Notes under the pieces: generated by a model | Told to the model about the DNA's origin: nothing | Databases searched by the model: none | What the model saw: the letters and a program-made list of their open reading frames with translations, nothing else | Shown: one piece after another, positions 20,808 through 32,998 of the stretch | Position numbering within the stretch: the stretch's first letter is position 1 | Layout: each line of letters starts with the position of its first letter | DNA from: Luzula sylvatica | Taxonomy: Eukaryota > Streptophyta > Magnoliopsida > Poales > Juncaceae | NCBI GenBank assembly: GCA_946800325.1 | Contig: OX326959.1 | Location: 25,613,447-25,677,446, forward strand | DNA: 64,000 nt | Direction of reading: 5' to 3' | Made by a program: the position numbers and the translations under genes

Positions 20808-23795
20808 TCACGGTAAAAGAACAAAAAACATCAAAAAATTAAACAAATAAAAACAAAAAAACACAAACCGAGATATACTTAAGAATCGACTATGACCTTT
20901 AGCAGCCATTTCACGCAGCAACTTTTCTACCTTCCGTATGACCCCATTCTTACGCATTGTATTAACGAGTGCATCGTACATCTTACAATCATCTAACAAC
21001 CCTTTATAAACCATTTCAATCAATAAATCTTCCGCCTTTTGCATATCTCCCTTCTTACATACTATAGATCTGAATGTGCTATACATAATACCATTAGGTT
21101 GATGGCCATCATAAACCGCTCTGTGAAATATCTCCTCAACCTTATCCCACTCCTCTTTCAAACTAAACCCTTTCATGAGTGTATTATATATCACCGAGTT
21201 TAGTTTATATCCTCTAGACGCAATCTCTTGCGACAATTCTTCTGCCTCGCCGGTTCTCCCCTGCGTGCATAGCCCTTTAATAAATATAGTATGTGTGATA
21301 ATATTCGGTTCAAGTCCCTCGGAAACCATTGTATCTACTAGCATTTTTGCCTTCTTCAATTTCCTTTGTTTACAAAATCCATCAATAAGTGTGTTATAGG
21401 TCACCACATCCGGTTTTAATCCTTTGGAAACCATTTCAATTATCAATTTTTCTGCCTTTTCTGGTTCCCCTCGTTTGCAAAATCCATTCATAAGTGTGTT
21501 ATAGGTCACCACAGTCGGATTCAATCCTTTAGAAATCATTTCGACTATAATATTCTTTGCTTTTTCCAATTCCCCTTGTTTGCAAAATCCATCGACAAGC
21601 ATGCTATAGGTCACCTCACTTGGTTTCAATCCTTTAGAAACCATTTCAATTATCAATTTTTCTGCCTTTTCTAGTTCCCCTTGTTTGCAAAATCCATTCA
21701 TAAGTGTGCTATAGGTCACCATATTCGGAATCAATCCATTAGAAATCATTTTGATTATCATTTTTTCTGCCATTTCCAGTTTTCCGTGTTTGCAGAACCC
21801 ATCAATAATCGTGCTAATGGTCACCACATTCGGCTTCGGTCCTTTAGAAACCATTTCAACAATAATTTTCTTTGCTTTTTCCAGTTCCCCTTGTTTGCAA
21901 AATCCATCAACAAGCGTGCTATAGGTCACCGCATCTGGTTTCAATCCTTTAGAAACCATTTCAATTATAATTTTTTCTGCCTTTTCTAATTCCCCTTGTT
22001 TGCAAAATCCATTCACGAGCATGCTATAGGTCACCTCATTCGGCTTCAATCCTTTAGAAACCATTTCAATTATAATTTGTTCTGCCTTTTCTAATTCCCC
22101 ATGTTTGCAAAATCCATTCACGAGCATGCTATAGGTCACCTCATTCGGTTTCAATCCTTTAGCAACCATTTCAATTATCAATTTTTCTGCCTCTTCTAGT
22201 TCCCCATGTTTGCAAAATTCATTCACGAGCATGTTATTGGTCACCACATCCGGCTTCAATCCTTTATTAACCATTTCAATTATCAATTTTTCTGCCTTTT
22301 CTAATTCCCCTTGTTTACATAACCCGTCAACAATTGTGTTGTAGGTCACCACATTCGGCTTCAATCCTTTAGAAACCATTTCAATTATCATTTTTTCTGC
22401 CTTCTCTAATTCCCCATGTTTGCAAAATCCATTAATTAGCGTACTATAAGTCACCACATCCGGCTTCAATCCTTTAGATACCATTTCAATTATAACTTTT
22501 TCTGCCTTTTCTAATTCTCCTTGTTTGCAAAATTCATTCACGAGCGTGTTATAAGTCACCACATCCGGCTTCAATCCTTTATAAACCATTTCAATTATCA
22601 TTTTTTCTGCCTTTTCTAACTCCCCGTGTTTGCAAAACCCATCAACAATTGTGTTATAGGTCACCACATTCGGCATCAACCCTTTAGAAACCATTTCAAT
22701 TATCATTTTTTCTGCATTCTCTAATTCCCCTAGTTTGCAAAATCCATTAATAAGCGTGCTGTATGTCACCTCATTCGGCTTCATATCTCTAGAAACCATT
22801 TCAACTATAATTTTCTTCGCTTTTTCCAATTCCCCTTGTTTGCAAAATCCATTAATAAGTGTGCTATATGTAACCTCATTCGGCTTCAATCCTTTAGAAA
22901 CCATTTCAACTATAATTTTGTTTGCTTTTTCCAATTCCCCTTGTTTGCAAAATCCATCAACAAGCGTGCTATAGGTCACCTCATTTGGCTTCAATCCTTT
23001 AGAAACCATTTCAACTATAATTTTGTTTGCTTTTTCCAATTCCCCTTGTTTGCAATATCCATTAATAAGCATGCTATAGGTCACCTCATTCGGCTTGATA
23101 TCTCTAGAAACCATTTCAATTATCATTTTGTTTGCCTTTTCCAATTCCCCTTGTTTGCAAAATCCATTAATTAGCGTGCCGCATGTCACCGTGTCAGGTG
23201 CAGGACCGTTCGAGATCATTACGCGAAATAACTCCTCTGCCATGTCTATTGCTCTCATTTTGCACAATCGATGCAAAAGAATGTTGTAAGAAATCACCTC
23301 ATCTTTGTATCTCATTGTAGGCATTACGTCGAACACCATGGCTGCAGCCTCTGATACCCGCTTTTCCACACAAAGATCCCTCAAAAGCAAATTCAATATT
23401 CCAGCCCTAAACCCATACTTAAATAACCATCCGAAAAAAGCGAAAGCGAGGTCGAGCCGGTTAACACGACAACACGAGTCGATTAAGATGCGGTACGGAT
23501 ACTCATTTGGATGGACCACACCTTCGCGACTCATGCGATTATATAGAGAAATCACAGTGAAATACTGTTTCTCATGGTATGCGACTTTTATCTCTTTTAT
23601 CGAGAGATTCTCCCTTTCTTTTTGCGTCTTTGCTGAACAGGATTTGGCAGCGTGGGCTAAGATAGGTGCTGAGAGGGAGCAGCACGTTACCGTATCATGT
23701 GAAAAGAAAGTAGGGAGGGATGAACGCTCAGGAGAGACGATAATGGAGGTCTTGGGAGATGGGAAATAGGTGGTATGAAGTAATGGAATCGCCAT
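20808..23795 (-). CDS. P-class pentatricopeptide repeat protein, Rf-like, 995 aa
   Basis: This is an intronless gene for an RNA-binding PPR protein, probably organellar. The first ATG is at 23795 (MAIPLLHTTYFPSPKTS); the open frame upstream has no ATG. The N-terminal 60 or so residues are Ser/Thr/Pro-rich with few acids, compatible with a mitochondrial or plastid presequence. About 24 tandem 35-residue PPR motifs follow, with no E or DYW editing domain. The central 16 or so are strikingly uniform (VTYxxLxxGFCKxGELEKAx and IIxEMVSKGLKPx). This pattern is typical of the Rf-like clade, which processes mitochondrial transcripts and includes fertility restorers. The last 25 or so residues (RFVFFCFYLFNFLMFFVLLP) are hydrophobic and may be read-through into a former intron or UTR. 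The RNA target is unknown. Confidence 0.92.
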   Translation of the reverse strand: MAIPLLHTTYFPSPKTSIIVSPERSSLPTFFSHDTVTCCSLSAPILAHAAKSCSAKTQKERENLSIKEIKVAYHEKQYFTVISLYNRMSREGVVHPNEYPYRILIDSCCRVNRLDLAFAFFGWLFKYGFRAGILNLLLRDLCVEKRVSEAAAMVFDVMPTMRYKDEVISYNILLHRLCKMRAIDMAEELFRVMISNGPAPDTVTCGTLINGFCKQGELEKANKMIIEMVSRDIKPNEVTYSMLINGYCKQGELEKANKIIVEMVSKGLKPNEVTYSTLVDGFCKQGELEKANKIIVEMVSKGLKPNEVTYSTLINGFCKQGELEKAKKIIVEMVSRDMKPNEVTYSTLINGFCKLGELENAEKMIIEMVSKGLMPNVVTYNTIVDGFCKHGELEKAEKMIIEMVYKGLKPDVVTYNTLVNEFCKQGELEKAEKVIIEMVSKGLKPDVVTYSTLINGFCKHGELEKAEKMIIEMVSKGLKPNVVTYNTIVDGLCKQGELEKAEKLIIEMVNKGLKPDVVTNNMLVNEFCKHGELEEAEKLIIEMVAKGLKPNEVTYSMLVNGFCKHGELEKAEQIIIEMVSKGLKPNEVTYSMLVNGFCKQGELEKAEKIIIEMVSKGLKPDAVTYSTLVDGFCKQGELEKAKKIIVEMVSKGPKPNVVTISTIIDGFCKHGKLEMAEKMIIKMISNGLIPNMVTYSTLMNGFCKQGELEKAEKLIIEMVSKGLKPSEVTYSMLVDGFCKQGELEKAKNIIVEMISKGLNPTVVTYNTLMNGFCKRGEPEKAEKLIIEMVSKGLKPDVVTYNTLIDGFCKQRKLKKAKMLVDTMVSEGLEPNIITHTIFIKGLCTQGRTGEAEELSQEIASRGYKLNSVIYNTLMKGFSLKEEWDKVEEIFHRAVYDGHQPNGIMYSTFRSIVCKKGDMQKAEDLLIEMVYKGLLDDCKMYDALVNTMRKNGVIRKVEKLLREMAAKGHSRFLSISRFVFFCFYLFNFLMFFVLLP

Positions 23796-23950
23796 CCTTG
23801 TTCCTTGCGAGGCAACAAGGTGTTGAAGAAGCACAGTTCCGAAGCCCCAGCTTGGTACCCTTCTGGATAAGCAAGCTTCTTGAATTTCAAACAAGTTTAT
23901 GAGAAGAAAGATGAATAATACTTTTATGGATTATGAGTTGGGCCGATGAA

Positions 23951-23977
23951 TTGATATATATATATATATATATATAT
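23951..23977. repeat. (TA)n microsatellite
   Basis: Short TA repeat in the 5' flank of the PPR gene. Confidence 0.85.
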
Positions 23978-24066
23978 TGGGCTTGGTATTATCCTCCCAT
24001 GGAAAAGAATATGTGAATTGTGATTGTGATAGATATGTTTATATTAAATTAATGAGGCCTTCCATC

Positions 24067-24697
24067 TAGGGGTGTCAACGTTCGGATCCGGTTCGGATCG
24101 TGGTCATACCAGATCCATATCCATATTTTTTTTCGGATACGGATCCGGATACGGAATTACCCGGATCCGGATACGGTTCGGATAATAAACAGATACGGAT
24201 ACGGTTCGGATATTGTCGGATACGGATACGGATACGGTTCTCTTTCGGATATTAAAACGGATACTATGTTATCATAACATAACTTACTTTTTAGCTATAA
24301 ATATATATAATTTGTGACATGAACGATAAATATGATCATATTTAAACTTAATTTTACGATTGTGAGTTTAAATCACTCATAAATCATTAATTTGTATATG
24401 ATTTTTCAACTAATATCAAATATAATACATAAAAATAATATATAATATGCGTATCCGGATCTGGTTCCGGATACTCGAATCTGGTTCCGAGTATCCGGAT
24501 CCTAAAATACTCGGATCCGGAACACGGATCCGGTCCCCGCACGAAAACCGAATATCGAATCCGGTTCCGGATCCTAAAATTAGCAACCAGATCCATATCC
24601 GGATCCACTCGGATTCGAATATTTTTTTCGAATCCGGATATTTCTTCGGATACGGTTCGGGTCGGTTCGGGCAATATCCACACCATTGACATCCCTA
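24067..24697. mobile_element. hAT-like non-autonomous element rich in CGGATCCGG, 631 bp
   Basis: The ends TAGGGGTGTCAA and TTGACATCCCTA are inverted, and a perfect 8-bp duplication, cttccatc, lies at 24059-24066 and 24698-24705. Both ends hold arrays of CGGATACGG and CGGATCCGG words. It belongs to the same structural class as 18562-19074 and 60518-60986. The ORFs inside are spurious. Confidence 0.9.
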
Positions 24698-24719
24698 CTT
24701 CCATCTCATCCCTGAAAAT

Positions 24720-25850
24720 TCTCCACACAAAATTGTGATTCAATCATGCTTATAGTTAATTGGTGCTGATTTTGTGTTTCTTTGTGTTTCTTTGCTGATT
24801 CTTTGTGCTGATTTGGTTTATTATTTCAGTTAAAATCCTCGATTAAGACAGATTTCAGGTTTTTATTCCTCGATTTCGTGTTATTTTAATGCTGAATTTA
24901 GGGTTTCTTTGATTTTAGGGTTGTAATGCTGAATTTACTAATTTTTTGCCCAATTTTAAAGTTTTAATGCTGATTTGTACCTTGAATTAAAGATCTTAAT
25001 TATACATGTTAATTGCCATAATTGTTCATCAAATTCTTTATAATTAAAAATATTTTTAAGACAAATTGATACTAATTGATTTTTAATAAAAAAATTATTG
25101 TTAACTGAAAGTAAAAATGAATTACTTATGGACAGAGATTTAGTCAAAAAACTGTGTTGGATTTGTGTATTTATATTTTGTTCAAATGAATTGTCAGGTA
25201 GTGTGCATTTGATTTGTTTATTGCAATCAATTGAATTTTATTTATAGATTTTTTTCAATTTGGTTAAATTTGCTCATTCTAGGTTAATTACTGAATTGAT
25301 AATATTATTGAATTTATATTTTCAAATGGCATTATTTTTATGCAAAATTTAATATCGTTGTACATTTTCGTTATGTAGTTAATAGTGCCGTCGCTATAGC
25401 AATTGCTTTCGCAATTCGCCGCACAAAAAATTCTGACGGCCACGAACCGCGGTATCATAGTTTAAAACATTGATTTTATATCGAAATTATCATGATGAAT
25501 ATATGATGTAAAAGTAGAATTTATCTTGTTCGTATGAGATGTATTTTATTTCGAAATTAATTTATTTTTAAAACATATATTATTTGAAATTTGCTCTGGT
25601 TAAATCAATTGCAAATTTGATTTCTTACACAATCACGATCGAAAATAACGATTCGAAAAGCGGAAAAAAAAACTATAATATCGAGTCATTTAGCATTAGC
25701 AAACAAATTCGGGCGTAAGATAACCCGAGAACTTAACTCATGGTTATTTAGAAATCCAGGATTCTAGTTCCGAATTATTATTTCAGAAAGAAACTCTCTT
25801 CCCTTCTTATTTCTTTTGTTTTTTCGAACTCTTCGCATTTTATCGACTGT
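24720..25850. other. Upstream flank of the intact DAPF gene
   Basis: AT-rich sequence shared with copy A from about 25110 onward. It includes the empty site of the Helitron-like insertion near 25252-25262. Compared with copy A it lacks about 115 bp present at about 17560-17685, so one copy has gained or lost that piece. No core promoter element was identified. Confidence 0.5.
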
Positions 25851-28055
25851 TACAGTCATGGCGGCCGCCTACTCGACCTTCGCGCCTACTCGTCTCTCTC
25901 GCCCATTCGCTTCTCCAGCTCATCTATCTCAAAAAATTTCCTTTACCAAATCATCGCAATCATTTGTCAGATACCCGAAATTCAGATCGATTGTTCTTGC
26001 TACAATGAGTGTTGAATTGCCTAAAGCCTCAACCAATCCAGAGTTTTTGGACCGCAAGGCATCTGACGTCCTTCATTTTGTCAAGTACCACGGCCTAGGC
26101 AACGATTTTATCATGGTATCCATTTTTCCTTCATTGATAAAAGGTTTCACTGAACGATAAAAGAGATTATTGTGATTAATTGTAAGTAAATTTGTTTGAT
26201 TTGAATGCATAAAGGTGGATAATCGAGATTCAATGGAGCCTAGAGTGACACCAGATCAAGCTGTGAAGCTATGCGATAGAAATTTCGGAATTGGAGCTGA
26301 CGGCGTGATCTTTGTCATGCCAGGAATAAACGGTGCCGATTACACGATGCGAATCTTCAACTCTGATGGCAGTGAACCCGAGGTTCGTCCAATTCACTTC
26401 AATCCCAACCTTCCCCATTATTTACTCGTTCCTCTGTGAGATCCCTTGGATCAATTTGGCATAAAACTATTCAATTTGGGGAAAAAGATAAATCTTTCTG
26501 AGGAAAAACTCAATTCAAACAAGGAAAAGTTTGGTATGAACCATGCACATAACCCCCTACAACTTGTTTTATTCGCCGTAAATAAAAATAACTCAAATCC
26601 TGACATCATCCTCCTTTTCGTTTCACATAGATGTGCGGTAATGGTGTGAGATGCTTTGCTCGCTATATTGCCGAGCTTGAAAATCTTCAAGGAATTCACA
26701 GGTACTATATTTTTCATAACGAATCAAAAAGATTTTAAATTTTAACTTTTGATTTTTCAGCTTCACTATTCACACTGGCGCGGGTTTAATAATCCCCGAA
26801 ATTCAAAATGATGGACAGGTATATGACATATTATTCCATCAAAGACACTTATTTAGTTAGTTATAACTTGCTCGGTTATGATAGGTAAAAGTCGATATGG
26901 GAGAACCAGTGCTAAACGCACCAAAAATTCCTACCAAAATTTCACCAACGAAGAACGAAGCGGTGGTCGAAGCTCCACTGAACGTGAACGGAGTAACTTG
27001 GAACGTGACATGTGTCAGCATGGGGAACCCTCACTGTATCACATTCGGTACCGATAAAGCCCAAGTAAGTAAAGTAAATATTTTTTAGAAGCAAGTGGTG
27101 AGTTTTCTTGAATAAATTTTGAAATCGTGTTTTGAACAGGGAATTTGTGTGGACGAATTAAATTTGGCTGACATTGGACCGAGTTTTGAACATCATGAAG
27201 TGTTTCCTGCTCGTACCAACACAGGTTATTTAAATTTCGAAAAATTATCCTTTTTACATTTTAGTCCTACTATTTGGATATTATTTTACAAGTGGCCGTA
27301 TTTTGTTTTCTTGTAGAATTTGTGGAGGTTTTGTCTCGTTCGCATTTGAAAATGCGTGTATGGGAGCGCGGTGCAGGTAATAACAAATATTCATTCGTAC
27401 CCATTAAAATATTTTATTACAAAATCGAAATATTAGTTTGTTATTAATTTAATAAATTTAATTTCAAAACAAAAATTAGGAGCTACACTTGCATGCGGAA
27501 CCGGTGCATGCGCAACGGTCGTAGCCGCAGTCCTCGAAAACCGTGCTGAAAGGGTTAGTCTTTTTTTTTTTAAACAATTTCAGCTTTCATCAGGGCTTTT
27601 TTGCAATTTTGACTTGTTTTTAATGGGACAGAAATGTATCGTGGAATTACCTGGAGGACCGCTGGTTATAGAATGGAGAGAGGAAGATAATCATATTTAC
27701 ATGACTGGCCCTGCTCAATCTGTTTTTTACGGTTCAGTCCTTCTTTAGATAATATTATTGCATATCTGTGAGGGGTATTATGTTATTTTACTTCTAGTGT
27801 TGGTTTGAAGATTATTTTCTCCTTTTTTTATTGTTCTGATTGGCCTATTAATCTTTTTCTAGTGGATTACTTGCCTATTGTTTAGGGTTTAAGAATGTTA
27901 ATTAATCATTATTGTAATGTAATGAACTTATATGCTTTCTATTCTATGGACCTAATTGAAATTTCTAGGCACGAGTGTATTGAATTTATTACATATTTGA
28001 TTCGAGTTTTAAACATATCTTGTTTGGTTGATGTATTTTTTATTCATTATTTGAA
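25110..28055. repeat. Segmental duplication, copy B (carries the intact DAPF gene)
   Basis: Sister of copy A. It lacks the later insertions and so shows the pre-insertion state of both target sites. Confidence 0.85.
25858..27748 (+). CDS. DAPF: Diaminopimelate epimerase, chloroplast (9 exons)
   Basis: This enzyme converts LL- to meso-diaminopimelate, the penultimate step of plastid lysine synthesis. Exons: 25858-26115, 26215-26382, 26631-26701, 26761-26818, 26885-27064, 27140-27224, 27317-27376, 27480-27553, 27632-27748. The first about 50 residues ([20 protein letters not shown]) are a Ser/Thr/Ala/Arg-rich transit peptide, followed by [13 protein letters not shown], the start of the enzyme fold. 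The first catalytic cysteine is in [11 protein letters not shown] (exon 3) and the second in [12 protein letters not shown] (exon 8). [24 protein letters not shown] substrate-site sequence is in exon 2, though here it reads VIFVMPG. The product ends [13 protein letters not shown]. Reading frame and splice sites are intact, and this is the functional partner of the pseudogene at 18162. Start chosen: the ATG at 25858; the open frame upstream begins at TTG. Confidence 0.94.
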
Positions 28056-28059
28056 CCAA

Positions 28060-29460
28060 TAAAATGTTATCCTCTGAATTTGCAAAAAAGATATTCGTGT
28101 ATGTTAAAAATGGTATGCATTATGAAATTTATTTTTCATAGATGTTTATAGTAAAAAGTTAAATGTAGAAGTTACAAATTATATGTTGTCTAAATTAATG
28201 TAGGAGTACCAATTTCAAAACATGAACCAAAAACCTTCTCATGGGTGCTTTGAATTTATTAACCTCCTTATTTTGGATCCATCTTTATGCAATCTCCTCA
28301 TGCTACATCATCACAATTATTTCAACCATTAGATCATGATATGTGGCAGCATATGAACCATGAATTTTTTGATTTTGTGTGATTATGTTTTATTTGTAGA
28401 CATTTATGTGTCCCTTATTTTACACATAGTTTTAAACAATTTTAGAATGCCACATCACCTTAACTGATGAAGTGCCAAAATATTATTCGTTAGGTTCATG
28501 TTGGATCAATTGTGTTTGATTTTGAATTTCTTCGTTACATAATCAAGTGTGAATACAAATAGAATGTGAAGAGTTTAAATATCTAACCTTAATAAATTAA
28601 TATATAATATCATAAAACATACATCAAATATTGTTAGTATTTTTCATAATATAATTTAAAAAAATTGAGAAATATATTTACTTGAATTTTATCTTTATTT
28701 TGAGATCCATATTATCATATATTCAATATTTTTCTCTAAATGAAAATTATGAAAATAATTATGTAAAAAAATATATAAAAATAAATATAATTACATTAAT
28801 GACTTATAAGTCTAATTATTATTATTTTTAAAACTATAATTGAAAAAAAATGCACATACTATAAGTATGTTATATTTCTATTTTTACTTAGAACAATTTC
28901 ATGTTAATCTTAAAAAAAAAAAAATGAAAGATATTTATTTACTAAACACAAATAATTTCTTTAACTTATATAATATTTTTCAATAATAAACATGAAACAT
29001 AAAATTTATCACACACAAATAATTTTTTTGAATTTTTAAAATGTTATTATTCTTATTTTTATATATGAAAATTTAAAATATCATATGGTTTTGTTTTTCA
29101 TTTATGTCCACGCATGTTATTTTATTATCTTATATTAATATATTTTTTTTTGTATGTGTTGTATTAAAATATTAAATAAATATTTCGCATTATGTCGGAT
29201 TCAAAAATAGTATAATAATTTTGTCATCATCAAACTTCCTTAATCAATATGATTTTTATTTTCACAGTTTTATGTTTGATCTCGAATAATCATAACTATA
29301 TATTATGTGTATGACAAAAACAAATGAAACAAAACCATTGGCGCGGGTGATCTCCTAGTTTTACTTTTATCTCCAAACAGAAAAATAAGGATAATAAATG
29401 GTCATTTTCATTCATTTTTTTTTTATTGGACTAAGGCAAATGGTATAAGTAGGTATATGC
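28060..29460. other. AT-rich intergenic region with a possible Helitron 3' end
   Basis: There is no gene-like ORF. At 29341-29358 the plus strand reads gcgcgggtgatctcctag followed by T. This resembles a common plant Helitron 3' terminus (GC-rich stretch, then CTAG, insertion before T), but no clear hairpin partner or 5' end was found. Confidence 0.3.
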
Positions 29461-29471
29461 TTTATTTTTAG

Positions 29472-30207
29472 AGGAATTTTTCAAAAACCCCTTAACTTTT
29501 TTAGGAATATAATAAAAAGTGCCCTCAATCTCTGATTCCCTAAAAAAAATGTCAAATGCGATTATATAAGCATGTCAATGATGTTAGTCATTGAGACCAA
29601 ATAAATAGAATCCAATAACAAAAATTTCTCCGTATATCTTTTCTCTCATTTCTCTCAAGTTTTATTTTTTATTTTTTATCTTATCACATATTGAGCTTTT
29701 CTATGCCCTTATGATATTAATTTTAACATTTCATTCATACTTTTTCTTTTTTTTTACCAAAATACTCCACAGTTATCTTGTATATTTTTTTTAAGCTAAT
29801 CATAGATAACAAATAAATAATAATTACAATATTTTATGATATTCTGTTTCTTGATACTATATTTACGATGTTATATAATCCTATTTTATAAACAGATTAC
29901 TTTATTTTATGATTTTATTATAAAATTATTTGAAACAAAATATCATGAAACAATATCACAAAAAAATCATAATATAATAATATGAAATATAATGAAGCAT
30001 ACCATTATTTTTTTAGTAGACAGCATCATTTTTAAAAAAAATCGATGATGAAAATTTTGGTTCAAACAATATGGATCAAACGTTAAAGTTAACATTACGA
30101 GAAGGTAAAAAAAAGTCAATCCATATTGTAGGGTTTTAATACGGAATCTAAAAAATAAAGATTTTTTCGTAATATTTAGAAATGGTAGGGAGTTTTGAAA
30201 ATGTTCC
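29472..30207. mobile_element. Possible degenerate Mutator-like element
   Basis: The left GGAATTTTTCAAAAACCCC and the complement of the right end, GGAACATTTTCAAAACTCCC, are imperfect inverted ends. The flanks are AT-rich and similar but give no clean 9-bp duplication. The interior is featureless AT-rich DNA. Confidence 0.3.
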
Positions 30208-30460
30208 TTTATTATTAGGACCCCCGAAAATAACAAAATATTAGTTTTAGTGTAATTTTAATGCGTCGTACTGGTACACAACAAAAATAAAATTAAAAAA
30301 ATATAACTAACGTATTTTGAGTGAAATCAATTTTTATCGAGATAGTAAAAGGTTACTAATTGTTTGAAATGATTAAAATACAATTGTTTACCATTACGAA
30401 AAATCTTTGGAGGACCGATGTGTGCCCTGTAATATATTGAAACACACTAGTTCCTAACAA

Positions 30461-30827
30461 CTATCTTGTGCGAATACTTAAAAATCAATCCGTATCATAT
30501 TGAATACCGTATTGGATACCACGTACGATGCTCATCACTCGTCAGATACGTCAAATACTCCACGTGACATATCTGAATATTTTATTTCAAAATAATAACA
30601 TATACTTGTCGGATACTTATAACATGTTCATAAATATATTAGGAAAACGAAAATATTTAAATAAATAGTATCTTTGATTAGACAAATAAATAGTCAAAAA
30701 TATTAAAATTTGAAATTGAAATAAATGAATATATAAGTAAATAACTAAATATAATAAATATTTACTTTATGTCATAATATTTCAATAGTAACTAATACCT
30801 TTTACGTCAAACATGTATTATCTAATC

Positions 30828-30859
<32 letters not shown>

Positions 30860-30935
30860 GAGTATTGTATCCCATGTTTTTAAAAAAATATCATATTTCC
30901 GTTTATGTATCGTGTTGGATCTCCGTGCGACATAG
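30461..30935. mobile_element. Old hAT-like element, CTATGTTGC family
   Basis: The ends CTATCTTGTGCGAATAC and the complement of ctccgtgcgacatag match the family seen intact at 32999-34705 and 58123-58266. The interior shares strings such as tattttatttcaaaataata and cttgtcggatac with the former. The target duplication is no longer clear. It includes an AAT microsatellite (30827-30858). Confidence 0.55.
30827..30858. repeat. (AAT)n microsatellite
   Basis: About ten perfect AAT units inside the old hAT-like element. Confidence 0.9.
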
Positions 30936-31066
30936 CTTAATAGATCCATTGCTAAATGTAATTAATATTTATTATTTAGTGATATGCAGTTCGGAAATTT
31001 TTTTGGAAGATAGATTTTCACTTGTTTGGCTTGGAGCAGTGTGAAGTGAGGTGCCTCCATCTGTCT

Positions 31067-31825
31067 TTTTTTTTTTTGAAAAATAAGAAGCGGAGCTTCT
31101 TTTGATATATTAATGCAAGTTTAATACATCGTTATAATTTTACATAATCATGTAAAAAGTAACCCAAGCACTATCCTGAATTGAGTAAAAACCAAAAAGA
31201 AAAAAAAGACAACATCAAGGAAAATGAAGGAAAATAATGCTAATTTGTAGATTACGAGGGGTCGGAGAGGCGATCTAGCAAAATTTTCCCCATGCCGTTG
31301 CTTCGCGCTTGATCCTTTCTATCGTCGAGGAAGGCGGTGTCCTTTTTTGGTTGAAGATTCGGTTGTTCCGTTCTTTCCAAATCTCCCAAATCGTGGCAAT
31401 GAAGTAGGTATCTAGAATTTCCTTTTGTTCCTTGGATTTGTTGGTGCGGGTGTGGAGCCAAAAATCCGATATAGTGTCACGGGTCTCGAAAGGGAACCCG
31501 ATGATCGTTCTAACCCCTTGCCAAACCCTCCTTGCATAAGGACACGTTACGAGGAGGTGAAATGCCGACTCTTCGTCGTTGTTGCAATTTTTGCAAATCG
31601 CTTCGTGAGGCCAATTTCTTTTCCTTAAGATGTCACCCGTTATGATTCTTTCGTTTAGGGCCAACCAAGCAAAAAATCGCGTCTTTGTCGGGGCCTTTGT
31701 TTTCCATAGGGTGGTATTCCATTCGCTAATCAAGCCGGGGTTAATGAGTAGCTTGTAGATGAAGGAGGTGGAGAAGGAGTCCGGCTTGTCCATCCATATT
31801 TGTCGGTTCGTCGATGGTTCGATCT
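31067..31825 (-). mobile_element. 5'-truncated L1-type LINE with zinc-binding RT domain
   Basis: The minus strand encodes the C-terminal zf-RVT region of a plant LINE polyprotein (31275-31793). It has LWKTKAPTKTRFFAWLALNE, a CKNCNNDEESAFHLLVTC zinc-binding motif and IWKERNNRIFN. It ends in an oligo(A) tail (T run at 31067-31077 on the plus strand). The flanks tgcctccatctgtct (31052-31066) and tgcctccatctatct (31826-31840) form a 15-bp duplication with one mismatch, the mark of target-primed reverse transcription. Reverse transcriptase and endonuclease are missing through 5' truncation. Confidence 0.9.
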
Positions 31826-32998
31826 TGCCTCCATCTATCTAAGAATATATTTTTACTTGTTAATAAGATATTAGAATTAGAATTAGAATTTATTTACTAT
31901 TACTTGAGATGAATTAGGTTCACAATGATTACCATATTAGAGAACTTTATCCTTTTTTTTTTTACCGTTTTGAGATCACATCAAAAATTTGTTAAAGAGC
32001 CGTTTTAGTCTCTGAATTTGGACAGCATAATTAATCAAAAAAAGATTTGGACAAGAGACTTATATTATATTATTAATTGGTTGAATACATGTAGTTATGC
32101 ACTATCTCATTGTTCTAATCAAAGATAGCTCAGGCTAATTAATCTAAACATGTATTATTTCCACAAATCACAAAAACAATATAATCTAATACAATAATTT
32201 ATTATACTACGCCTCAAGTAATAATTTTTTTGCAAAAGAAGGCCCCTTTATGAACTCCAAATTTAAATTGCACTCAGTAAGTGCAATTTAGAAAGAAAGA
32301 AAGAAAGAAATGTTTCAGTGAAGTGCACTCACTTATCAAGCACTTTAGAGGTGCACGTATCAGAGCCACTAATTTATTTATTGTCCTGCTTTATAGTATG
32401 ATTATTAATTAATGGCATAAAATCAAATCCTATTTCATCATCAAATGCCAAGTTGCAAGTGGGTTTATTTGGTTTAACAGAAAATTTTCATATACACCCT
32501 TGCAAAACATGAAATTGTCCCATATGCCCTGCACAATGATCAAATGTCTAGAGTTAAGAAATGTTAATAGTTACTATATTGTAGTTATTAATGCGTGTAA
32601 TGGCTAAATATTGTATTTTAGTGGTTAAAACCATAAAAATAGTGGAGTGTTCTTCGAGTCATCAGTAGTAAATTATGTGGGGTTGTCATTTTCTTGATGT
32701 GACTAGGGCCATTTTAGAGGCAATTATTTAGATTTTTGATCAACGATCAATCCCTGCTTCGGGGATCAATTTATTGGCCAAAATTGTTATTGCAATTGGA
32801 GATAATTGGGTAATTGACTTGATTAGAGCCTATTTTTATCAATTTGTATAAAAAATAAGATTTTAATTGGTTGCTAATCCTATTTAAAATTGAAACTTGG
32901 TTCCTAATCTTCTTCAAGAAGGCGACAGTATAGATAAGTTCGTAAAAAGGTGAATAAACATATATTCATGTTATATAATGAAGGAATGAAGTTTTCGT

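Noticed and set aside
21175..23769. Several plus-strand ORFs opposite the PPR gene
   Set aside because: They are antisense shadows of the repeated PPR motif and recur with its periodicity.
24387..24743. ORFs in CGGATCCGG and CCGAACCGAA arrays (also 60435-61000, 18473-18682)
   Set aside because: Periodic translations of subterminal repeats of hAT-like elements.
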